DNA of 64,000 nt, from positions 3,693,464-3,757,463 of the forward strand of contig JAMXIF010000043.1 of assembly GCA_028583685.1 (NCBI GenBank). Direction: 5' to 3'. This stretch comes from Petaurus breviceps papuanus (taxonomy: Eukaryota; Chordata; Mammalia; Diprotodontia; Petauridae). The position numbers and the translations under genes are program-made. Shown piece by piece: positions 33,898 to 44,829 of this stretch. The number at the start of each line of letters is the position of its first letter. The stretch's first letter is position 1. The notes under the pieces were generated by a model that saw nothing but the letters and a program-made list of their open reading frames with translations, ran no database searches and was not told the origin of the DNA.

Positions 33898-34990
33898 CAG
33901 TCTACTTTTGGTCACTTTCAGTCCTTGCTCATTTTTTTTAAATTTTCTATTTAGAAGCCTGACCTGCACACATGCACAGTGGACTTTGTTTTTTTAAGCA
34001 GTGTGTGTGTGTTAGTGTGTGCACGCAAAGTGTCATCCCCAAAGGAATCAGTTCCAATTGTCTTGGAGGAAGGAAATATGTGTGTTACTTATGCTTATTT
34101 ACACATTTATGAGCACAATTCATCAGAGAGTAGAGCTTCTGAGAGTGGACTTTCCTTGCCCAAGACATGGCAACAGTCAGTACTGATAAATTAACTACAG
34201 AACCACATGGAAGAACCAGACATATGCTTTTCCACCTGGCCTGAGAGAGCAGTTAATGGATGATAGTCAAGAATTCTGACACCCTATGAGTATGTGTGTA
34301 TGAGAAGGAAGTAACTCTTCCCTAGGCAATAAGATCCTGGAACCTAGCCTTCTTCCCACATGAGAGAGATTTCCTGGGCAATGCCAGCTTTGGGTGTTGC
34401 CTCATAAGAAAAGTTCATTTATTTCCAATTTCCAGAGTTCAGGTATTAAACCTTCAATGTAAAAAGGAAACTACTCACATGGTTCCTATTCTGCATCATC
34501 ACATAGAAAAAAAAAAAGATTGCCCACAATAGCCCTGTATTAGGAGGAGTCATGTCATGGTGAAGGAGTAAAAGGTCTATTTCTTGTCATACCCTTCTCT
34601 TCTCACTCCTGAACACTATCAGAGAGAGTTATTTGGACAGTGGATCTGACAGGTTCTGCAGGTCATATTATATGTCTTGGGGACAATGTGAAAAAAATTA
34701 AGGGAAAGAGGAATTCATTGGAATATTAAAGAGTTGCCTGAAAGACAACTTCTCTTTCAGTTTTCCACTTTGGGAGCTCTTTCAAAATTTTATTTTTTTT
34801 AAGTGAGCTTCTATTAGTAGTTTTTCTTTACTTTCTGTGGAGTGAAAGAGATTTCTCTATGGAATATGCATAGATTATGTTGAATGTTTATAGGGGAGTT
34901 TCACATTTTGTTACTCATATTTGGGAAAGTTCTTCACTACATTTCTCCTAATTACTTGACTTTGGCATCTTTATGAAACAGTGCTATCTG
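33706..34990. other. Mostly unassigned sequence
   Basis: Contains the GA microsatellite at 33845-33894. Outside it no repeat is recognised. The frame at 33979-34194 (71 codons) has no known domain. Confidence 0.45.
33845..33894. repeat. (GA)n microsatellite
   Basis: About 24 near-perfect GA units, interrupted once by AAAG. Confidence 0.95.
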
Positions 34991-35339
34991 TCTCTCTCCT
35001 TTATTTATACTGTTGCTTTTGAATCAGGTATGACATTCTTGGGGCTTATTTCAATAATGATTCTACCCTAGTTTTCCTTGTTGTTACTCTGTGTATTTAT
35101 GAATAGATATCCAATATTCCCCACCTCCACCCCACCATGGGACCTGGATGATTATTTGATTTTTATCAACTGTAAATATATGGGATCCTACTGCTTCTTC
35201 TTACAATGTAACCACTCTCCATGGTACTTGACTTTTTGAATTTACATAATCTTCTACCTCTCCCTATTTTATCGGTTTCAAGACCCATTCAATTTGATTT
35301 TCAAATCATGCAATTTCATTTGTACCCATCTTTGTGAGG

Positions 35340-35665
35340 TGTGCTCTATGCAGGGCAAGAAGCCCATCATTGTGTTATATTAAGCTACCATCCAGGAACT
35401 GATATCCTGTTCTCAGACACTATTTTCTTAACCAGCTGTTCACTTCCCAAATCTGCTTTCTCTTCAGAAGCTCTTGCCTGTAATTGGCAACACTGACAAA
35501 AACACCACCTGTGCTCCTAAAGTCTTCAATTTCTTGCCCAAGACTTCATAATTTTAGTAATGCTTTCTAGATTTCTTCTTGCAGTATTATGTGTGCTTAT
35601 GTGAATCAACAGAAGTAGCATCAAATTTCATAAATCTTTAAAGGATCTTCATACACTGGAACATG
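35340..35665 (-). mobile_element. Possible CR1/L3 5' region, reverse strand
   Basis: 'agaagctcttgcctgtaatt' and 'atgtgaatcaacagaagtag' resemble the reversed 5' part of the same LINE type as 30600-32060. Order and strand fit one element broken by later insertions, but the match is weak. Confidence 0.3.
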
Positions 35666-35834
35666 ATCTATAGGAGAATAGAACCACTCAGCAGGGATTA
35701 GTAATTGATTACTAGTAATTGTCTTTTATTTTTCAGAATTTTATATGACTGGATGACATCAGCATATTTACATCCTTATTGCTTATAAACAATCAGTTCC
35801 TTTTGAGAGAACATGGAAAGATATATAGATTAAA

Positions 35835-36015
35835 TCACAGGATCATAAATATGGTACTGGAAGGAACCTCAGGACATCTCTCTAACCTTTTAATTTACAG
35901 TTAGGGAAACTGAGACCCAGAAAAGTTAAGTGAGATATGCAAAGTCACCTAGGTAGTTTCAGAGGAAAGATTTGAAACCAAGTCACCTGACTGCACAGTA
36001 AGTGCTCTTTCCACT
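35835..36015 (-). mobile_element. MIR-type CORE-SINE, reverse strand
   Basis: 'ggaaggaacctcaggacatc', 'agggaaactgagacccagaa', 'tgcaaagtcacctaggtagt', 'aagtgctctttccactgtta'. Confidence 0.6.
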
Positions 36016-36019
36016 GTTA

Positions 36020-36530
36020 AAAACTGACACACAAGATAACAGAAATAATAAGATATATTTAGAATAAATAGACTTGGGGAATGATAGAATATTATTATGG
36101 GTTGTGGTTAGTTTTAATTTATGACTAGCCCTACAAGAGGATAAGGTGAACTAAAAATATATATTGTGGGAGGTTGAGGAGTACTTAATTTTGAAATCAC
36201 CATGATTGAGGGTAAATTTTTCGAAGTTTGAAGGCAGGAGTTGAACTAGAAGGAACACTATGATAAAAATACTGGACTCTTTGAAAAAAGAGATGGAGAA
36301 TACATCTGGAAATGAGTATATTCAGTCAGTAAGGTTCTTTGCAGAGTACTATTTATGTGAATGATAAATACCTCCAACAAGTAGAAGTGGCAGAGTGATG
36401 ACAGCAGACTAGGGAATGGTCTTCATATAGCATGGGTGTATATGGATTAGAACTAATCCCCTTCTGGCCAATTGCTCTTACCTTTTGCCTAGTTACTAAG
36501 CTAATAAACTCTACCTAGTAATAATTACCT
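36020..36530. other. Unassigned sequence
   Basis: No repeat or gene recognised. Confidence 0.5.
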
Positions 36531-36534
36531 AGTC

Positions 36535-36808
36535 CAGGACTTCTCAAACTTTTTCTATTTGTGACACCTTTAGTGCTTCTTAAACTGTATATCATGAATC
36601 CCTTTGGTGGTCTAGTCAAGTTTATGGAGCTCTTCTCAGAATAATACTTTTAAATGCATAAGATAAAATATATGGGATTACAAAGGAAATATTATTTTAA
36701 AGCAGTTATCAAAATAATATTTAAAAAATAAATTCACAGATTTCCTGAAATCTATCTATATACACCTGAAACCTATCTATATACAGTCCTTAGGTTAATA
36801 ATCCCCTC
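36535..36808. mobile_element. hAT-like MITE (ancient mammalian non-autonomous DNA transposon)
   Basis: The ends are imperfect inverted repeats: the left end starts 'caggacttctcaaacttttt', and the right end has 'ggttaataatcccctc'. These fit the CAGGGGTTCTTAACC...GGTTAAGAACCCCTG type. The interior ('aatccctttggtggtctagt', 'aatgcataagataaaatata') resembles a repeat common in mammals. No transposase is present. The 8-bp duplication is not readable. The orientation of such an element is arbitrary. Confidence 0.5.
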
Positions 36809-36809
36809 T

Positions 36810-37335
36810 TGACCTGTATGAAATTGACCTACTTGTAGCTTATCCTGGCCTGGTTCTGATACTTGGTACTCACCTCCCCTTTCAGTCATTTATGTATTTT
36901 TTCTGATGTAGGCCACTGTTTTCAATTTATAGCCAAATTTGTTATCTAGGCACAAAGCCCCAGAGTGGTCACTCCTATGAAAGTCAAAAATGGAATATCG
37001 ACTCAAAAAGCTAATCATTGTTCTAACTCTCTATTACCCTCTTGTGACTTGGAAATTTGACCTTTCCTTCTCATCTTATCACCAATTTTATTCTTCAACA
37101 GTATGCCATGCCAAAAGAATGTATTTTTTCTTAGTCCAGTCCTATTGTTGGAATAAAATGTCTGCTTGAATCATTGATAACTGGACCCCCTTAAGTCTTA
37201 GGAGGTATAAACTTGAAGGTGAGTATGGAACCAATTGAAACATGGAGAGGTAGAGTGGAGGAGCTTGCATTAATTTGAGTCCTTGACAATTCAGTCTTTA
37301 TTATGATAGCTTTCTGGTGATCAAAAGAACTAATA
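36810..37335. other. Unassigned sequence
   Basis: No repeat or gene recognised before the LTR. Confidence 0.5.
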
Positions 37336-37341
37336 CTGAAG

Positions 37342-38124
37342 TGTTGGGGTCCCAGTCCCAACTCCAGCCTTATCTTACCTTATACAAGGTCTTCAGATGT
37401 CTCTGGCTTCTTGTCTTCAAGAAGAACTTACCCCCACAGAACACCCAGGACACGGAAAGTATGATGCGAAGCTGTTTACTCCACTACATCTTAACAGCAC
37501 CACAAGCAAGCACAGGAAAAGGCACAGGAACTAACTCACTTCCAGGCGGAACTGGAACTAAGCAGGAAGTAAGCAAGAACTAACTCACTTCCTCTATCTC
37601 CCCAATTTATAAGCCTTGTGGGGGCACGCCTTGCAGGGCCAATCATGTTCTTTCCCGAGTATGTTGTAAGAGACGAAGGAGCAATGTCCTTCCCGGAAGT
37701 CCTCTACGCACTGCCACGCAGAGTATCACTCTCCCGTCACTGAGCCCCAAACTCCCTTATCCCTGGTTGGTTAACCCCCAGGCAAAGCTGTCCCAACAAC
37801 GTCCCTCAGAAAGCCATGTGCACCCCCTCTGGCTGCCCCCTTGTCACCTGTCATGTGGGAGCCAATCGTGCACTCTCCCAAGTGCAGAGCAAAGGAGTAT
37901 GTGTTAAGAGGAGTCCGTGTTTATGGGGCACACTCAGTGCCACGTCGGCCTTTCCCAACCCAGCAGAGTCGGCCCCCACGACCCTGCGCTCAATGCCATG
38001 TCTGCCTTTACGACCCAGCAGAGTTGGCCTCCATATCTCCAAGCCCCTGCTCCTCAGAGGTCACGTGCACTCCCTCTGACATCTTGTGACTGCCGCAGTG
38101 TCTCTCACACTCACGGCACTAACA
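37342..38124 (-). mobile_element. Solo LTR, reverse strand, GC/CpG-rich
   Basis: On the plus strand this runs from TGTTGGGG at 37342 to CTAACA at 38124, so on the minus strand it begins TGTTAG and ends CCAACA. Flanking six-base words 'ctgaag' (37336-37341) and 'atgaag' (38125-38130) differ at one base, fitting a retroviral target duplication. On the minus strand a TATA-like box lies near 37610, with a poly(A)-type signal further on. CpGs are much commoner than elsewhere in the window, suggesting a relatively young insertion. An internal 56-bp duplication lies at 37935-38046. No internal retroviral genes adjoin it. The family is unassigned. Confidence 0.6.
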
Positions 38125-38130
38125 ATGAAG

Positions 38131-38890
38131 TGTTTTTTCTCCTGACTGTGTGGAGCACAAACATCATTTAAATGCCACCTAAACATGTGCACACATCCAA
38201 AAATCCTTTGGAGCATCAGTCAGCATTGGGAGTTGGCACAGTGCCTGCATTGTTATTCTTGCTCCATTATGATGGAAATAACAGGCAAGACAGAGACAGA
38301 AAACAAGGGGGAGGGGGAGAGTATACAAATGGGTGTCTATGAGCCTTGTGTTTCCATTTCTTCATACTGGAAAAGCAGACAGATACATGGGTGGATTATT
38401 AATACATGTGGCTCAAAGTGTTTTTTTCAAAAGGATGTGTAGCTTTTTTCTTTCTTTAGACTGGCTCACCAGTTTTTTGGGACAAAACATACATCTTCCA
38501 AGAAGAATTTTTTTGCTGCACTAAACTCTGGGGTGACTAAACAATAGCATCCTGGGGGTGTCTTGACAATCAAAAGTGATGCAGAGATCTCCTTCTTAGA
38601 CCACATTCCACCCATGGATACATAGGTTGTTTCTTATTCAAACAAAGTTGTCAGAAATATATGAGATGGGCCCAAAATGTCAGTCAAGGAAAGCTCCAGA
38701 AAAGATTATAATTCAGATGACCCCATCTACATGTCTGAACACTTGTAAGTATGAGAATAAATAATCAAGAATCAAATCTCACCATTAGAAAGGGTCTCTG
38801 GAGTCACCAAGTACCATCTGTTAATAGGTATTCATTGTGTACCTAATATGTTAACAGCACCCTCACTTGTGAGAGAAATTCTTTTATTTT
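38131..38890. other. Unassigned sequence
   Basis: Frames at 38185-38442 and 38333-38524 overlap each other and carry no known domain. No repeat recognised. Confidence 0.45.
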
Positions 38891-39029
38891 CATAAACCTT
38901 TTATATCAAAGTCACACTTAAGCCTTCTGGGATTTAACTTATTCTTCTATAAAATGGGTGTGAAGAGGGGTGTATGAAACAAGAAGTTCTCTCAGTTCTG
39001 GTTTAGCACAAAATCTATGCAACTATGAA

Positions 39030-39225
39030 TATATAAACCAGAGAATTTTAGGGTAAGAAGGGAAGTTAAAGAACATTTAGTCCAAGTGCCTCATTTTATA
39101 GCAAAGCAAACTTAATTTCAGACAGTAGAAATGGTTCACCCAAAGTCACATGATTCTTTGGCAGCTGTATTATTGGACCTCAGATCTACTTACTTCTAAG
39201 CCAGGAATTCACCCCCCAAACTATA
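39030..39225 (-). mobile_element. MIR-type CORE-SINE, reverse strand
   Basis: 'gtccaagtgcctcattttat', 'caaagtcacatgattctttg' and 'acctcagatctacttacttc' follow the reversed core and head. Confidence 0.5.
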
Positions 39226-39254
39226 TCTGGTGCTGCTATGGGTGCCTATTATAT

Positions 39255-39345
39255 TGTCCCTATTTTATAGAGGTGATATTGAGATTCATAAAGGTTTAAT
39301 GATTTATTCACTCTCACATAGTTGTATAGCTTTAGGTATAAGATA
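39255..39345 (-). mobile_element. MIR-type fragment, reverse strand
   Basis: 'gtccctattttatagaggtg', 'tcactctcacatagttgtat'. Confidence 0.35.
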
Positions 39346-39349
39346 GAAA

Positions 39350-39935
39350 AGCGGTTCTCCTTCTGTTGTTCTCCTTCCAGGAGATCACACTGTTGCTAGA
39401 CATTTTGGTGGATGGAAAAAAGTACTAGAATACTGGGACACTTCAGAGTGCCTCACATAGTCTTGTTTGGTTATGGACATTGACAAACTAAAGTTTGTCA
39501 GTAGTTTTGGACAAGGATTGACTTGACGAATAAAAGATTTAAGATATGTCTTCAAATAAATGATGACATATGGAAAAAGGAATAGATATAATTTCTATGT
39601 TTGTTCAGAGGGCAGAACTGATGTAGTTTCTTCCAATATGGGAAACATTTTCTAATAATTATAGATATTTAAAAACTTGAGGAGCAAGTTGCTCTCAACC
39701 AGAAATACTGCAAAAGAGATTAAAGGATAATCTTTGGGCTGTTTTAGAAGTAATTCCCATTTCAAGTAGTTGAACTTGGTGACTTCCAAGTTCATTTCTA
39801 ACACTAAGATCCTTTGACTTTGTGATAGAATTGGTTCGAGGCCTTCTGTGATTCATCACCTAATCAAAACCATTGTTCACAAGATGACCCAGTCCCTATC
39901 CCAATGTCTATACTTTTCCGAGTCAGCCAGAAGGC
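39350..39935. other. Unassigned sequence
   Basis: Nothing recognised except a short MIR-like end at 39770-39830. Confidence 0.4.
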
Positions 39936-39939
39936 ACAT

Positions 39940-40122
39940 TAGTGGTGGATAGAGCACTGGACTAGGAGTCAATAAGATCTTGTCTCAAATATAACCTCAG
40001 ACTACATAGGCAGGGTATTTAGTCTTTCTATTCCTCAGTCGGCTCAACTTTAAACTGAGGAGTTTGAACCTATTGACCTCTAATTTCCCTGCTGCCTCTA
40101 GATTGATAGTCCTATGATTCTG
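39940..40122 (+). mobile_element. MIR-type CORE-SINE
   Basis: 'ggtggatagagcactggact', 'ggcagggtatttagtctttc', 'cctattgacctctaatttcc', 'gatagtcctatgattctg'. Confidence 0.5.
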
Positions 40123-40124
40123 CT

Positions 40125-40475
40125 AATTAAAAAAGCATGGAAAATAAAGTACCTAGAAAAGATATTTCCATGTACATGTAATGTACATTTTCTCATAGGT
40201 TACCATACCTTGTGGCAAGTGAAAAGGTGACCAAGTAACAAACATGGAGGACAGAGCATCAAGTTAGCCTAGGTACTTGCCTTTGACAAGACATTTTTGG
40301 TGCTGGAGGCCTGAGTGAAGCAGGCACTGTGGGAAGCCCTTCCTTCTTCTTAGCTCAAGTCTGATCATCCTCCCAGCTATCCTGTTCCAGCATACTTATC
40401 CCTCTTGTAGAATAAGGAGTCACCAATTAAAATCCTTTTGGTCAGATGTCCAATCTCCAGCCCTCCTTTCCATCT
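40125..40475. other. Unassigned sequence
   Basis: No repeat or gene recognised. Confidence 0.45.
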
Positions 40476-40479
40476 ATAT

Positions 40480-40645
40480 TACAACTGAATCTTCATTTGT
40501 ATTTCCTGCCCCTCCTTCCACAGCCCCAGTTAGAATATGAGCTACATAAAAGAGGCTTACTTTGCCTTTTTGTTATATCTCTAGTGCTTAGTACTAGAGC
40601 ACAGTGGTTGGCACATTGTAAGCCTTTAATAAATGCTTTTTTCAC
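40480..40645 (+). mobile_element. L2 3' end
   Basis: 'gagctacataaaagaggctt', 'atctctagtgcttagtacta', 'gttggcacattgtaagcctt', 'taataaatgc'. Confidence 0.6.
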
Positions 40646-40649
40646 TCAC

Positions 40650-41450
40650 TCACTCTTTCATTTACTCATTCAATCATTTGTATCCCCAGCAGATATATGT
40701 GAATGGTCATAGACCAGAAACCTGCCTATCCATGTCAAATATACAAAATACACACATGAAGGAGCCTGCAGCTAAGGAAAAACCTGACTGAAGAAACTAA
40801 CACCTTGGACAATGCAGGACTGCTGACATTCTTTCCTGGTGTCCTAGAGCTCTTCAGTGGGGATAGTATCAGCTCTACTTCCTGTCTTTGCTAATGGCAT
40901 GTTCATTAGGCTGCTCTGTTATCATCTACTGAACTTCAACTCTTTAGGGCCACATGCCAGACCCTCTGCCCTTACCTACCAGGAAACAGTGGCCATGTAT
41001 AGCTGAGACTACAGACCAATATGTTCATCCAAGAATTAAGCTTTTAATAAAAACCACAAAAAGGAATTCACCCTTTCTCATTGTTGTATTACCCTGATGT
41101 AGTGCTGACTTAGGTCTATATTTTTAGACAACTATCTGATTTAGGGTTGGGAAACCCCCATAACTATAGCCACAAATCTGAGTATGAGCTTGTGTCCTTA
41201 AAACTTATTTTACCTACTCTACATTAAGCCCCCTTGCTACAGGTATGTAGAATCTAGGTAACTAGGTGAATCTTATTCTCAAGATCCTCCTAATCAACAT
41301 GCAAATAAAATTAAGAGTCACAACAGAGGCAAGAGGATTACTACCCAAGCTTTTGATACATATTCCTGTCTTTATTATGCATATCTGCTATCATCAAAAC
41401 TTTTGGGGTCTCTCTGTAGTAAGTTCCCAATAAAGGTTTGTTGATTGAGA
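40650..41450. other. Unassigned sequence
   Basis: No repeat or gene recognised. A short L2-like end 'ccaataaaggtttgttgatt' lies near 41430. Confidence 0.45.
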
Positions 41451-41559
41451 TTGATTGGCTTCAACTCAACCTCTTTCAGGAAACTTTCCCTAACAATTAT
41501 GGTCAATAGGAATATCTTCCTTTCTGCTAATCCATAGTATATATGTTTCTACTGTGTAC

Positions 41560-41815
41560 ATTTAATACTATATATATATGGTAGATAGATAGGTGTTTCT
41601 ACTACATTTATATCTCTATATATCTATGTATCTATCATCTATCTATCTATACATACACACATCTAGAGTTTCTACTATTATATAGTTTCTAATATATATA
41701 TATATATTTTCTACTATATATATTAGATAGTTTTTACTATATATTAGAAATATAATACAGATATATGTTTATATGTATGTGTGTGTGTGTCTATACATAG
41801 ACACATGTATCACTT
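41560..41815. repeat. AT/ATCT/GTGT microsatellite block
   Basis: TATATA, ATCTATCT, TACTATATAT and GTGTGT units alternate over 250 bp. Confidence 0.85.
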
Positions 41816-41837
41816 AAGTATATTTTACTTAGTACCT

Positions 41838-42100
41838 TTTGGAGGCAGCTAAGTGGTATAGAGGATAGAGTATTTGACTTGAAGTCAGGAAGATGTGAGT
41901 TTAAATCTTGCTTCAGATACTTCATACCTATACAACCTTGGGCAAGTCACTTTACCTCTCTCAGATTTTGTTTCCTCATCTATAGAATGGGAATAATAAC
42001 AGCACCTATTTCACAGGGTTGTTGCGAGAATTAAAGGACAGAATATAACTAAAGCACTTTGAAAACTTTAAAGAAAGATATAAATATGAGTCATATTTCA
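41838..42100 (+). mobile_element. MIR/THER1-type CORE-SINE, full length
   Basis: Head 'ggcagctaagtggtatagag', core 'accttgggcaagtcacttta' and 'tcctcatctatagaatggga', and tail 'cacagggttgttgcgagaat' and 'agcactttgaaaacttta'. This tail differs from the RTE tail of Mar1. Confidence 0.75.
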
Positions 42101-42114
42101 TATAAACTATGTTA

Positions 42115-42235
42115 TTAGCATATAATTGCTTATGGCGAGTCATTTTCATCTCTCTAGGCCTCAGTTTCACTTTCTGTAAAGTGGGAAGTTTAGATCATAT
42201 GACCTTTTGTTTCTCTTCCAACTCTATTGTGATCT
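42115..42235 (+). mobile_element. MIR-type fragment
   Basis: 'ctctaggcctcagtttcact', 'ctgtaaagtgggaagtttag', 'ttccaactctattgtgatct'. Confidence 0.5.
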
Positions 42236-42239
42236 AAAT

Positions 42240-43145
42240 TTTTCATCCATATATCCCTAACTATTTCCCCAATGAAGCTAGCAAACATCTAGATAAACAA
42301 TACAAGTTTTAATGTAAACTGATTTGACCTAGTCTAAACCTATCACAAAGATGGGCTTTGATTTTACTTATCTTGGTTTCAGTCTTGGGAAAGATGATGA
42401 GAATAGGAAATATTCATCTCTGATGTTGGATTTGAAAGAAAAATGCTACTAATGATAAATCAATAAATTCATCAAGCAACATTTCAGACCTAGGGAAAAA
42501 GGAAACTAATTTACAAAGCCTTTCTATGCATGGAGTTGATCTGCAAGTTATACCTCTCAGTTAAGAGGTTGGAAGGAATGATTATGATGAAGGCAAGCCT
42601 GCCATCACAATTTAAGCAATCTGGCAACTCCAACAACAGTAATCAGGAGAGACAGCCAGAAGGGCACCATTCTGAAGAAAGATCATTTGGAGGGCAATTC
42701 TTGTCTGACTGCTGTTCCTGAACTACTCAGTGCTATCTTTTCCCTAGAAGGTGGCACAGGCCAAGTCAACTTTGTTGACTGTCAGAGTGGGAACTTCCAT
42801 TGATTGGCAGATGAATGAAGCCTTGGCACATAGCTCAGTAACCCTTGGATTCCACATTTGCCATCCACGTCACTGTCAGCCCCAGCTGCCAGCTTGGAAG
42901 GCACTATGAGTGTAATTGTGTTGGCATTTCTCCAGCACCCTGAGGAGGCATCACTTGTGATACTCTCCCTACTTTTCTGCCAGGCAAACAGAAAGGTTAA
43001 TAATGTAGTGCTTGATTGCTCTGCTGCTCTCCTGGGTGCGGGTGAGCTTGGTAAGAGGGAGAAGGAAATAATTCATGAGTCTATACCATGTGTATAATAT
43101 ACATGAAGATAAAAAAGAGAGAAATTGTGGCATGGAAGGGAATCA
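42240..43145. other. Repeat-poor stretch, possible conserved non-coding DNA (42500-43060)
   Basis: No transposable element recognised, with balanced composition from 42500 to 43060. Open frames of 63 and 79 codons (42530, 42858) match no family I know. The second runs past a donor-like site (ggtgag near 43041), so a coding exon is unlikely but not excluded. Confidence 0.3.
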
Positions 43146-43149
43146 GGAT

Positions 43150-43310
43150 AGTTTGTTGGAAAGAATACTAGGTAAGAGATCTGGCTTCCAAACATAGCTT
43201 GCTTATTAACTTGCTGAGTGATCTTCAGTGGAACACAGCCTCTTCAGTTCCATTTCCTCTTCTGTCAAATAAGAGAATTATCCCTTTAGTTCTTAAATTC
43301 TGTGACTCTT
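43150..43310 (+). mobile_element. MIR-type CORE-SINE
   Basis: 'gaatactaggtaagagatct', 'aacttgctgagtgatcttca', 'catttcctcttctgtcaaat', 'taaattctgtgactctt'. Confidence 0.5.
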
Positions 43311-43409
43311 GAATTGATTCTAGTTTTAGTTTCCTGATCAACTAGACTATGAGCCCAGAGTCCTACAAGCTACCATAATGAGCTACCTGATCCCTCGTGA
43401 AGGTAAAAG

Positions 43410-43690
43410 TTAATAAGTTCCTACCAAGTGTCAGGTATTGTGCTAAGGGCAGAGAATACAAAGAATGGCAACATACACACACCCAATCTCTGCTTTCAAA
43501 GAATTCACAGTCTAGTGGTAGACATGTAAACACCTATGTCCAAGCAAGTTATATACAGAATACCTTGGAGACAACCAACAGAGGGAAGGCATTAGCAATA
43601 ACGATCACCAAGAAAGACTTCTTGTAGGAGGTAGAATTTTAGCTGGAACTTGGAAAAATCTAGCAAAGGCTGGAGGAAGAAGTGAAGAAC
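43410..43690 (-). mobile_element. L2 3' part, reverse strand
   Basis: 'ccaagtgtcaggtattgtgc', 'ttcaaagaattcacagtcta', 'agacttcttgtaggaggtag', 'attttagctggaacttgg'. Confidence 0.6.
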
Positions 43691-43694
43691 CACT

Positions 43695-43959
43695 TCAAAA
43701 TGATCCATATCTATCTTGGCTGTATCTATCTAAACCTATATCTGGTTCCTAGCACTAAGAGCTCCTCAATTATGACTGCCTTCCTTGTTGCTTCTTTCTT
43801 TAGTATGGGCTGCCATTGGATTTTCTGTCAATGACCACCAAATTCTTTCCCCAGTTAGATACAGATCACAGTTTTGAGGTTCAATTTGGACTTTAAAAAA
43901 CAAACAAACCCAGACAAACTTGTCTTATTTATCATTCCCTAAACATGCATACATAAGAG

Positions 43960-44000
<41 letters not shown>

Positions 44001-44825
44001 ACTCACTCGCTCACTCACACTTGGTTCTTAAATTCAGACTACTTGTGAACTGCATCTCCATACATAGAGTAACCAACTTTTGGACTCCCATTTCTATTAG
44101 AACACCTAGCCTTTGACCTATGCCAAAGGTTAGTCAATCAGCAAGCATTTATGAATTATTATTTATTTTATTATATATATTATATAATATATTGTGATAT
44201 ATATTGTTTATTAATATAGTATTAATTATCTCCTATATACTATGAATTATGCTAAATGGTAAAGACCAGAGGAAATATAATCCTTACTCCTCTAGCTCTT
44301 TAAAAGATGAGAAAACAACATTTACACATATAGGTGTATACTACACACTCACACACTATAGTGTGCAAATTAATTGGGATAAAGGTAAATATATTTATAG
44401 ACCTAATAAACTTAATAACTTTACTTTGAAAAAAATTCTTAATACTTCATATCTTCTTTTATTGTAAAAATTTGTTTTTCAATTGATTTAGCATTAAGTA
44501 CTCAATATTTTGACACTATATATCACATTGGATATTTAGCAAACTTTTAATGAAGCATTTCAAACACAAAAGCAAAAAGAGTCCCAAATCTAATGAGTAT
44601 ATATTATAATGAGAAGAGACCATATTTTTAGGATAATGATAGACAAATAGCATGGCTTTGGTCTGGAAAGTTAGAGGGATGGTGAGTTGCGTTATAGTGA
44701 AATAGATCTTAAGTGGCAGAGATGATGTAATCATTCATTCAGAACTTGAGGGGAGTGAGAGAACCATTCTTTGTGACATTTTCTTTGTTGATGCTAGTAA
44801 AGAGGTAATTGTACAGCAAGGAGTA
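43695..44825. other. Mostly unassigned sequence
   Basis: Holds the CA repeat at 43960-43998 and an AT-only stretch at 44155-44225. No gene or element recognised. Confidence 0.45.
43960..43998. repeat. (CA)n microsatellite
   Basis: About 17 perfect CA units, followed by CTCACTCG-type satellites. Confidence 0.95.
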
Positions 44826-44829
44826 AGGT

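Noticed and set aside
37816-38171. Overlapping plus-strand frames of 82-87 codons
   Set aside because: Three overlapping phases in a GC-rich LTR, with no known domain and no splice context.
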